Position numbers and translations under genes: made by a program
Part shown: positions 24,050 to 34,700 of the stretch, piece after piece
How the letters are laid out: each line of letters opens with the position of its first letter
Position numbering within the stretch: the first letter of the stretch is position 1
The notes under the pieces: model-generated
The model's input: only the letters and a program-made list of their open reading frames with translations
Database searches by the model: none
Told to the model about the DNA's origin: nothing
NCBI GenBank assembly: GCA_963942565.1
Contig: OZ012688.1
Location: forward strand, 25,509,506-25,573,505
Reading direction: 5' to 3'
Length of the DNA: 64,000 bases
Source of the DNA: Maea johnstoni
Taxonomy: Eukaryota > Annelida > Polychaeta > Spionida > Magelonidae

Positions 24050-27000
24050 GTATGATGCGCGGCTGAAGTGATTTGAGAGAAATCTCTCATCATGGCAGGG
24101 ACAAACAGTGCATCAGTTATCCCTATGCTACACGCACAGGTATGATATTCTCTCTAAAGAAACGAATCATTGACCAACGCAAGTTGATAGCATCTAAGCT
24201 TATGTGGGTTCTGTGGGTAACAATTTAAAAATAATAAGTCTCCAACTTTGGTGACAACCTTTTCAAGGTGAAAAAATCAGGATAGTAGTTTGTCTAAGGC
24301 AGAGAAATACATCCCCTTGAACCGCAACGCCATAGGCACAGCATGCTAGCACCTAGGGTATGTGCGCCTCGGGTTACGCGGTGTAGCCTTGGTCACCTGA
24401 TCTGATCTGTGCAATTAGCATGCAGCATCCTTTCTAGGTCAGATAGTTGCCAAGGAGATGGGAGGCAGCGACATTTGATGATGCATGGACAGTGCCCGAT
24501 CCCGGTGTACTCATCTCAGGTCTAAGGACAATCAAATATCCATGAAAGTTAAGCTATGTTCTGAAAATTCATTTGGTATTGCTTCAAGAAATTGTGCTTA
24601 TGATAGGTCTTTACAATGAGAAATTTGAGAATGGTTGACTAACTCATTTTACTATTTTGTGCAATGTAAAATGGAACGGCTATTCCTATCAGTCTCTAGA
24701 TCGAAAGTGGTCCTATGCTTGCCTTCGTAATGCTGCTGCTCAAGGCATCTTAGATATACCTTGATTTTGAAAATATAAACATGTTTCTTTAATACTTTAA
24801 TACTTATTTGACTATATAATTCTAGTTTTCAGACTTTTTAATACAAAGTCATTCAATCATCATGTCAAAAGTTTTCTTATTAATGAGAATTATAGTTTAC
24901 CATCATTCCCTTATTTTCATCTATGTCAGCTGTCTGTATGTGTGTATTTCAGGCAGGCTGCATACTTGAGCTAGTGCAGCAGACCACGCTATGCCAGCTT
25001 CCTGAAGTCCTGTCTATCCTGGAGCAGCTCATCTACTCAGCCTTGAAGTACTTGGAGCAACAGCCAGGGTGAGTCTGTTATTTTCCTGCTTACTTTCAGC
25101 GCTGTTAGGAAATACTCAGACCAAGGTTTAACATTTTGGTATTTTTTTTTTTTGAGAGAGAGGGGGAGGTGGAATGCATGTTCAAACAGACAGGCAGATC
25201 AAAAGCAATCTGGATAGCAAAAAGAAATATGTATCACCTAATTAAGAAATATGTAAAGTTATGATATCTATAGGTAACGCGTAGCACTTAGATTGAATAA
25301 AATATTTATTTGAAATTAACTTAATTAGGAATTTCTTACCAAGGTATTTGTATGTTTTGATCATTGGAACCTAGTTTGGAAGTTGAAATCTCTCTGAAAT
25401 TGAACTAGGCACTGGTACTCAGGCAGTACCTTTAATTATATAGTGGAGGTATTGTATCATTAAGGAAATATCAATATTGTAGTATGAACATTTTAGCAGT
25501 GCCAATCCCTAATGGAAATACTAATAAAACATGATATACCAAATAATGGTCTGCATGGAAAACATCCCTTCTTTCTTCAAACATTTTATTTCCCAAATTA
25601 TTAAACATGGTATGTCCAATGATTTGTTATTTTGCCTGGTATTTTGGAATCAAAACAACTCCTTGGCTCTTTGCTGGGTAAGTCCCTGGCAGGGAAATAG
25701 GGTCATGCTTTATTTAATCTTCATTGATTTTATTATTGTGTTGTTTGATTTTTCAGTGTACCAGCTAATTTACCTTTAAAGGCAAGGCGTGAGCGTTTGC
25801 TGGGCTCTGTGACTGACATTTTGGAGAGGGCCTCCTTGGACTGGGGCTGGGATGGAAGAGAGCAGGCCTCCTCTGTCAAGAGAGAACCTAGCCCTGTGCT
25901 GACCGCTCAAGTAGACCCTAGCCACACACACCTGCCAATGCCAGATGACATACAGCAGTCCATAGAGAATGTGACAGAACAACCAGGAGAACACCTGGAT
26001 CAGCGAACCACTCCACACCTGCTGTCAACTCAACAGGTGCAAAAATCTGATCAAGCTGACCAGGCAGGACACCTTGAACAGGAAGCTGACAATCATGCAA
26101 TGGAGGAGGCGACACCTAGTGATTTTCCACAACATCAATTTAGCTTCAGTTCTCATAAAGAGAAAAGCTCTGGAAATGAGGATAGCATTGAAGATAAGGA
26201 TAGTGATGGTGATGATGGAAGTAAGAATATCTCAGACGATGATCAAAATTCAGAATCTCGTGATCAAGAATTGACTATTGAAGAGTGTAAAAAGGAATGC
26301 GATCAAGTAGAAAAAGTGCCAAAGAGAAAGACAAGAAATGAAAGAAAAATGAAAATAAAGAAAACCACAATCCGTATCCCAAAACTTATAAAGAACAAAA
26401 TGTCAGATGGTTCAGCCCGAAAGAGGGTACTTAAGTCACAAAACAAAAGTAAAAAGAAAGCTGGGTCGGAAGAAATAGCTTTAGAAACATGTACAGAAAT
26501 AGTAATTGAAAAAACAGGAAGTAGAGAAAAAACGCAGCAAGGTAATCCTAGTAGCATAGAGAAAAAGCTTGGCCGATTAGCGTCGATAAAACAGAAGATG
26601 AAGGCTGACCTTAAAGGTCAGTTTGAGTGCCCTTTGTGTGAGATCTCCCGGCCAGAGGTCCTATACAAGAGACATATCTTGTTGAAACATTGTCGTGAGG
26701 ATCACTTTCAGCCAGATTCATCAGGTAGACTGGTCTGGCATTGCTGGCTCTGTGATACAACCATCTACGACCACGGCATCAACTCCATCTCGCGGGCACT
26801 CAACCATCTGAACCGGAAGCACGAGAGACCCATACCCGAGAGCTACCCGATCATTCAGTGCCCAGACTGCCCTTTCACCACCGTCAGCTTTAAAACACTT
26901 AAAGAACATGTTCGCTTCTGTACTAAACAGAAGGACATGTGTTCTGTTTGTGGCAAGATGATGTACACTGGTAGCCTTAAGAGGCACATGGCAACTGTAC

Positions 27001-28267
27001 ATAACCAAGAACGCACCAAAAAATATCCATGCTCGATCTGCGACAAGATGTTTTTCCAAAAGAAAGATGTCAGCATTCACCACGCCCGCTTCCACTCTGA
27101 TGACCGTGGATATCTCTGCTCTGTCTGTCCCAGACAATTCGCGACAAAGCCTGATCTCCAGAATCACATGTTCACGAAACATGACACTAAAGTGGATGTT
27201 AAAAAGATATTCATATGTAACATATGTGGTTATGAGACTATAAGGGGAAACATATACAGGCAGCATATGAAGATTCACTCTGAAGACAAGCCTCATATTT
27301 GTGAAATCTGTGGGAAAAGTTTTAAAACAGCAGGTAAGGTTTGGATGTCATCTACAGCTAAGTAATTCTTACAAAAAAGCAATCTTTAATTTTACATAGA
27401 TAACTTCTATCTATGTGTGTATGTACGTGTGCATGCATGATATGTATGTATGTGTGCGTGTTTCTTTTTTATTCCATTTGATAAAATTCATTTTAATTGA
27501 ATTCTTAGTTTTTTCATTGTCATAAAGCAATATCCACAATATTAGAAGTACATGTACTTACACTTTCAAAATGAGGATTGAGGATAGTATAATGGAGGTA
27601 AATGGAGACTACACAATTAGAATGCTGTGCTGTTCATGCTTGATTTCATTCAACTGGTTGTGCTGAATTGCAGAATATCAATTTCTTAGATTTTCAATGC
27701 AACATCTAGGTGGAGCTAGCTCTCATCGATACTGAGCCAATGTCATTACAATAGTCGCATTGAACGTCACTCAGCTTTATTTACTTGTCAGCTGTTTGTG
27801 TCACCTCTATTTTCATTAGACATTTTATTCTAATCATTTGCACTTGATTTTCAGCATATTTGGGTGAGCACATGCGGCGCCACAATAGTGTGAAAAACAT
27901 TCACTGCACACGTTGTGACTTTGCCACCACAGTAAGAGACTACCTGGACAAGCACATGCGCATCCATCGTGGGGAGAGGCACTCCTGCCAACAGTGTAAC
28001 TACTCCACTGTCTTCAAGGAAAACCTCAACAAGCATGTGCGACTGGTACACAAGGATGTGGGCGTTACCGGTGGCGGCGGTCACCCTCAGGAGTTCACCA
28101 TGAGCTACGAGGAAATGGAGTCGCAGGTGCAACTTTTGGCGCCTCTGCAGGTATCCCATGATCCCCATGTTGCCACGGCGACAAACGCACAAGTCACCTC
28201 CATGGAAGAGCTGCATATGAATCCAGAGTTTGTTACACCTTCGTTCACAGCCCAGCTTTTGTACTGA
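24050..28267 (+). CDS. ZF-B: C2H2 zinc-finger protein, 717 aa
   Basis: Coding exons are 24092-24139, 24953-25068, 25757-27333 and 27855-28267 (phases 0, 2, 1), giving 717 residues. The architecture matches ZF-A: a leucine-rich module (ILELVQQTTLCQLPEVLSIL), a long acidic serine/aspartate region, a basic stretch (KRKTRNERKMKIKKTTIR), then ten fingers at residues about 346-646. Finger 3 again ends in cysteine. The C-terminal tail of about 70 residues is longer than in ZF-A and is rich in Met, Gln and Glu. Finger 8 is split by the intron at the same codon. The function is inferred to be nuclear nucleic-acid binding. The 5' UTR part of the start exon carries a short upstream ORF (ATGATG..TGA, 24052-24066). 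Convergent with ZF-C. Confidence 0.9.
24092..24139 (+). CDS. ZF-B exon with start codon
   Basis: The exon starts after acceptor 24049; ATG is at 24092 and encodes MAGTNSASVIPMLHAQ before GTATGA. An earlier ATG pair at 24052 opens only a four-codon frame, so the downstream ATG is chosen. Confidence 0.75.
24300..24520 (+). repeat. Interspersed repeat R5, copy 2
   Basis: Shares both ends with 22424-22730 but carries a different, shorter core. Lies in the ZF-B intron 24140-24952. Confidence 0.65.
24953..25068 (+). CDS. ZF-B exon 2, leucine-rich module
   Basis: Acceptor tgtgtatttcag, donor GTGAGT, 116 bases. The encoded segment AGCILELVQQTTLCQLPEV and SILEQLIYSALKYLE is clearly homologous to ZF-A exon 2. 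Confidence 0.85.
25757..27333 (+). CDS. ZF-B main exon: acidic/basic region and fingers 1-8
   Basis: Acceptor tttgatttttcag. It opens VPANLPLKARRERLLGS, comparable to the SPVFIKRRRDLIAA of ZF-A. It ends in phase 1 at GTAAGG in finger 8 (HICEICGKSFKTA). Confidence 0.9.
27411..27461 (+). repeat. TGTA/TGTG microsatellite
   Basis: Imperfect tgtatg/tgtgcg repeats in the last ZF-B intron. Confidence 0.7.
27855..28267 (+). CDS. ZF-B last exon: fingers 8-10 and tail
   Basis: Completes finger 8 (AYLGEHMRRH), adds fingers 9 and 10 and the tail ending PSFTAQLLY; stop TGA. Confidence 0.9.
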
Positions 28268-30608
28268 ACCAAGTTGGACACAGGCACTAGGTGTTAACAT
28301 AAAGAAAGTGTGAAAGAGTCAATTGTCCAATCTACATTTATCCCATTTGTGCATAGAGTTAACCCTGTTGATGTCTGCTGAAGTTCATTATACATACTCT
28401 AAAACATATGTAAGGCTGGCAGCTAAGCCATATTTTGTTTCCCAATGTAACCTAGAGAGATGTAATACATACAGTACTTCTGAACATGATTTTGTAAATG
28501 AGCTTGACATTGATGGATATTTGAAGAAAAGTTCCGCTAAGGGCAATGCTTCAAATGTTTTGCAATGTATTTTTATCTAAAACTATCAACAATCCAGGCT
28601 ATTCTGAAACATCCGGAGGATGATGTGGGTTAACTTACATGAAGTTCAACCTGTATATGTAGGGACATGTCCGTTTTCACAATCACTTATTCAAGACCTG
28701 AAACTCATATTGAGATGAGTAATCTCCGTGTCTCTTTGGGTTGAAAGGTTTTAGACAATCTTTTTAAAAAAGGGTACAAAATGTTATTTTATTTTTAGAT
28801 ATAAGTACCTAATGCAATGCATTAGGTAGCTTTACTCTCGATTTGTCACTGAACAAAGATTGTTGTAGGTAAGTAGGATCCATATCCTAGGTTTTATTCA
28901 GCTTATTTGGTACCCTTGATATATATTAATTTTGATAAGTATTAGTCAAACCCCTCCTAAGAAGTGTTATCCCTCCATTAGTTCATACTAGATATCTAGT
29001 ATATGTAGTTATGTACTGATTTTTATTTATTATTTACTATGTTATCCAATTGTATTTGCAATATTTTCATTTACTTTTTTGTACTTGAGATTGTTAAAAA
29101 GTGATTCATTGTTTCTCATAGTACCACCTGAAAGATATAGTCGAGAACCCTGGGAAACAAAAACATGATTATGAAAAAATGTGAAGAAAGGTTTTGTTTT
29201 GTTTGCTTATAAAACTTCTTCATGTACTTCTCTTAAGAGAGCTTTTGTTAAAGAAATAAACACAAATAGGGTCATTTTGGGGTAAATTGAGGGTGAATAG
29301 ATGATAACTGTTATTTGTCACTGGTTATTATTTGGGCACACTCATAATTGCTTGAAGGAAAGGCTTTGATAGATCACCAGTTATGTAATTTACCTCTACA
29401 TAACACTCATTAACACTGTTGGTAAATTTTTCTAATTTACAGTCTATTTCAAGGACTTTTAATGAACAACTTTCTGCCTTATTGTCATTTAATAACATTC
29501 ATTAAGGATATTGGCACATGTGCTAAATTTGCAGGTTCATTGACTTACCTGTTATAACTTCCATCTGTTTATCTGTATACACTGAATGACATTATGAATA
29601 ATGTGGGTACATGTACTTAATTTTTGAGTCAAATTTATTGGACAAGTTTGAAAATCCACCCTGTTTTTGCAATTGCTAAGTGCAAAAGTTGCCACTTATT
29701 AATACTTTTGGTAGGTAATATAGAGTTGATCCATCTATAACAGATAAGAGAGCTTGATAGGGGTTGTATGAAAGATGAGTATCTGCATATAAATTAGGGC
29801 AAAAAGGTGGTCTGCAAACTAGGGAGAATTTTTTTATCCGGGTATATCCTCAGTGGTTTTATGGTATTCTAGAGGATTGCTCGTCCATTTTACCAAAGCA
29901 TGTGTCAGAGTCAGTGTACTAAACATAATGGGACTCCATTGAAGTTTATTCATACCTCGAGCATACCTTAGATATCTTGTCCGAACCTATGGTACTTTTT
30001 GACTTAATATTGTAAATCATGTTATTTTTTTCCAAAATCTTGTTGTTTGTATGGTTCTGGTTAGCAATACTCCTTCGGATATTTTCAAAATTATGCTTTG
30101 ATGTAAAAGATAAATGTATTTTTCTAAATTCATAAGGCAGGCCTTTTGAGTTTCTACAGGCATGACTGGATTGATAAAGAGGGGGTGGATTGCAGGGTAT
30201 GGTATTCATTTTTGGAGGAGAGTTTGTTTGAACCAAATTTTTTTAAATGACATTCTAGCTTGAAAAAAACTTTAGTCTAGTAACTGAGCAATTTCATCAA
30301 GTTTTAGGTATGGCTTACTTAGGTAAGAGCATATTTAGCTTGCATGGTACTATTACCCAGACTTTGACATATAAATGGAATATCAACTCATTTTTAAGCG
30401 TTTGAATATAGATATCACTGAAGCAAATACCACATAAAATAAAATGTTTTAAATTTCACACCATTTAATGACAGATCAGTTTTTAAATTGTATTGAAATG
30501 CAAATAAATCAAAATGCCATAATGTCACCTGTACTTGTGAATTGATATAATGTTTACCTGTATACCTTATATTAAGTACTTAACCATATCCTATGCATTT
30601 ATTTGAAA

Positions 30609-30614
30609 AATAAA
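30609..30614 (+). terminator. Candidate distal poly(A) signal of ZF-B
   Basis: AATAAA about 2.3 kb after the stop, only 36 bases left of a reverse-strand hexamer that could serve ZF-C. Confidence 0.35.
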
Positions 30615-30649
30615 AATGTAAAACAACAAAGATTTGTTCTTGGAATCCA

Positions 30650-30655
30650 TTTATT
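30650..30655 (-). terminator. Candidate poly(A) signal of ZF-C
   Basis: tttatt on the + strand reads AATAAA on the - strand, about 750 bases after the ZF-C stop. A second one overlaps 30659-30664. Confidence 0.35.
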
Positions 30656-31407
30656 CCTTTTATTAAATACAAAACAATTGTTTGACATTTATTTTACACA
30701 CAGTGGAACATTATGAGATGGTAACTTCTTTTAGGGACACCCTCACTAATGTGTAGTCTCTCTTTTGTGGACACCCAATTAATGTTAATATGGCAATACA
30801 CCATGTATGATTGCCCCTTTTTATGGTTCCAAATCTGAAATTGAATCCCTCTAAAGAGGACACCTTGAATTTCTTGTTTTTGAAATTGCTTCGATTCAGT
30901 GCTTCTCAGTTACAAAGCTAATCATGTTAATAGCACTGGTTGGGTCTGCAGTTGAAGTTTATTGACACCTGTAAATTTCCTGAATACTTCAAGCAAAAAG
31001 GTAGTGGAAAGCGTAAGCCTTATTTATGGCTTACTAGGTAAATGACCCAAGCCCTGTGGACAATGGCTTGAAGAGATGTAGGAGGATTGTTGGGATGAAA
31101 TCTTTATGTGCTTGATAAGACTAACAGCCCAAAAATACACTATTAGTTATCATGCTATGAAATACACATACCTACAAATGTTGCGAGAATTTCTCTAAAG
31201 AGCAGGTTTCACTTGAATCTATATTCATGTGAGAAATCCTCCATTTGTTCTTGTAATCGCCCAAGATGTTATTGGGCTAAGTGGGATAACTGATCGATAA
31301 TAGGCTGGGCCAAAATAGAGATATGTCAGTAGAGTCAATCACACATTTATGTGGATATTTATTTTTTCATGTAAGATTTTCCTCTGATTTTGAAATTCAC
31401 AACAGCA

Positions 31408-31739
31408 TTATAAAGTTGAATGGGCTATTTGATCAGAGATAGGCTGACCCAAAATAGAGTTATGCTGCTGTTGAGTGGCGTCCAGTTTATCACCTTTCTT
31501 GGGACACCTCCATGTGCCATTCATGACCTCAGGGATGTCCTTATGGACGCTGGTCACATGTTTCTTTAGGTTCCAGCTGATGATGCTGGAGTGTTCGCAG
31601 AAAGGGCAGTGATAGCCTTTACTGCCGTGGTGTCTCATGTGCCGTGCTAGGTACTGTCTCGTAGTGGTGGAGAAACTACAGATGCTGCATTGGTGCACTT
31701 TCTCCGATGAATGGCGCTTTAAATGACTCATCAGCTTTT
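31408..31739 (-). CDS. ZF-C last exon: fingers 8-10
   Basis: The acceptor on the reverse strand is cttattttcag. It encodes the rest of finger 8, then CSICSFSTTTRQYLARHM and CPFCEHSSIISWNLKKHV, and ends IAHSTL. Confidence 0.9.
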
Positions 31740-34700
31740 CTGAAAATAAGACATGTAGATTAGTTCACAGCAGTCATATGATACTTTTTAGATAAAGAAA
31801 AATATGAAAGAATAAATCTAATAAAGTAATATTAATCCATATGTTTGGAATTTTCTATTTCAATCAACATGACATTATTCAGCCATATTTAGGCTTACCT
31901 GTGACCAGTTATGCGTGATGGAGTACCCAGCAAAAACCACCTCCTAACCCCAAGTCAATGGCAACTTTCTTACATGCCCAAGCCAGGACTTGTTTCTTAG
32001 TTTAGATCACAAATTAAATTTTGTAATATGAATAAGAAAATGAAGTTAATTAAAACATGAAATTGCTTGTTTAAATCATTTGAAGTCATTTATCCTATTT
32101 TCTACACTGTATCTAGTGACCTTTAACCTCAGATAATCAGGGCATTAGCAATGAGTTTGAAACTCAGTGTACAAAATCATTGCCTGCTTCTTGTCTTTTG
32201 GTATAAAGCATTGTTTTTATGCAGCTTACGCCATTTTAAAGGTAAAAGGTAAAGGTCTTCGGTTTATAGTCTTGTTTCCACCGAAGTACTCACATGACCT
32301 TCCTCCTCTAGCAGGCCTGTACACACGGAAACCATTTCAATCCCCAGAGGGATATCCCAGAGCAGTCGGCAGCATATAGCGCACAAGCTCTGAACACTGC
32401 CTTATTAATGCTAGGTACCCATTTTGCAGCTGGGTAGACTGAGGAAATATGGAATAAACTGTCTTGCCCAAGGACGGACCAAAGTGCCCCAGCCAGGAAT
32501 TGAACCAGCAACCTACTGATTACTAGTCTGACACCTAACCAACTGAGCTACTTTGTCCTACATGTCTTCTGGGATATTCACTCTGGATAGGTATTTTTCA
32601 TGATTTTCTGTCTACTTTGCTTATTCCATATCAAAGAGTAATTCATGAAACAACAATATGTTTACTCATAAAATCTTATTTTTCAAAACTGTTCCACCAT
32701 GGCGAAATGGCCAAGTATCCAGCCCTGAAGCATGTAATCATGGATTTGAAAAAAACAACTGAATTCTGACTGGATTACGCAAATGAATGGAATTGTGAAG
32801 GCCTGTCTGTGGTTAGATATTAACTGAAAAACTGTACTTGTAAATCAAAGGGAACTTCTTCCTCACCTGTTCCAAGTTTTCTAACTCATTGCGATAGGAT
32901 ATTAGCACTTGAAAGCAATACAGTGATATCTCAGAGATGTGAACACCTTGAGACCAGGGCAAACGCGTTCACATAATGGGGTGTTCACATCTCAGAGGTC
33001 TTTTCAAGTTTTCATAATGTAAAAGATACAAATGGAACCAGGAATAAGTGTTTACATTAGGAGGTGTTCACATCTCTGGGGTGTTCACAATGAGAGGCAG
33101 GCACCAACATAAGTACTAGCCCACTTGCCCCGGCAAGTGAATTTTTGAAAAAGGGCTTTCGGGCAAGTACAGCTCAATTTTCACTTAACCGAATGGGCAA
33201 GCTGATTTTCTGAACACTTAACATATATTTTTTCATAGTAAAATGGCCCAGATACCCAGAACTATGCAAACAATGCAACAAAACTAAAAAGAAAATGGTT
33301 TTCAAATCTTTAAATCCTTGATGATCAATACATGCCTTTCTAGCATATATTATATCTTACTTCGTGCAAGTCAAAAATTATGTCGGGCAAGTCAAAATCA
33401 TTTACTACTTGCCCGGCATGGCAAGTTAGTTCTGAAAATTATGTTGGTGCCTGAGAGGTTTCACTGTATAAATCCTGACCAACAATAAAAATCCTAAATA
33501 AATCCCTTAGCAAAACTCCATTTCTGACTTACCTTTCATATTAAAGCTGCAGCCACAGTGATGGCACACGTGACCCTTCTCTTTATTGTGGGTCTCCACA
33601 TGTCGCACGTAACGACTATGTAATAACGACCGATAGCTACACTGGTCACATGACCAAACCTGCTTGCCATCGATATTGACGTCGTGAGAAGAAAACATAT
33701 GAAGCTGAAGGTCAATCTTAGTGACAAACTGTTGGGAGCAGGCAGAGCAGAGGAATTCTGGCTGTTTGCTATGTCTTCGAGATTTATGAACATTGAGACT
33801 TCCTATTGTGTAGAACTTCTCATTGCAATCACTGCACGAATGCAATTTTTCTCTGTTCATTTCATGAAAGCTTGCCATGTGGGTTTTAATGCTTTTTACT
33901 TTGATCATCTTCCCACAAATTTCACAAGGCACTGGCGGTGCTCGCAGGTCCTTTGTTGGAGCGCCAGTTTCTATCGTACTTATGTTCTTAGTTCTATTGC
34001 AAGCATGGCTGTGGAAACCCACAAGAATGTATGTCCGGAATTCACACATTGAGCAAGAAATCACAGGAAATGATGCAGGTATTGTCCTACTGTGTTTCTT
34101 TGACCAGTGCTGTACAACACGAGACATAAAAAGAGGGCTTTTTCTCTTCACTTTTAAAGGGATGTTAGTTTTGCACAGAGGACACTCCCAGACAAAGCCC
34201 CCAGAGCCACTCATCTGGAGGTGATTCTCCTTCCAATGCTGCTCCAAAGCGTTCATCTTATAATGAACGGACGAGTTCTCGCATAGGGGACACTCTATTT
34301 CCCCTGCCCATTTCCTTTTCCACTCCTCTTTTAACTTTATTTGTCCTTTCTCTCCATTGGGCGAGGAGGATTTCTTTGTCTTTTCAAGGCATACATCCAA
34401 GTCATCCTCATGATTGCCTTCATCTGTATTGTTTTCATAAGCTGTGTGTATGCTTGGATGGTCGGCGGAGATGAGTTGTACGATATCCTCCTGAAGGTAT
34501 TTCTCTTCACATGATTGGTCTTCTTCACATATGTTGTTACCTTGATCTCCAGTGTAGGTGGCGCCACCTATTTCTGAGACAGGCTGATGAGGTAGAGCCT
34601 GCGGTAGATGTTTGTCCAGAACTGCTGCCCATAATGAATCAGTGGTGCCACCTAGTGGTATCAATTCGACAACCTCAACACTTAAATAGAAAAATGATAC

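Larger units (their letters stand above)
28268..30660 (+). other. Probable long ZF-B 3' UTR
   Basis: No coding segment recognised. AATAAA hexamers occur at 29255-29260 and 30609-30614, and either could end the transcript. Confidence 0.45.

Noticed and set aside
26721-27296. 191-residue reverse open frame
   Set aside because: It lies antisense to the ZF-B finger exon. Its pattern mirrors the finger codons and it has no independent homology.
33684-34224. Forward open frames over the ZF-C main exon
   Set aside because: They are shadows of the reverse-strand fingers.
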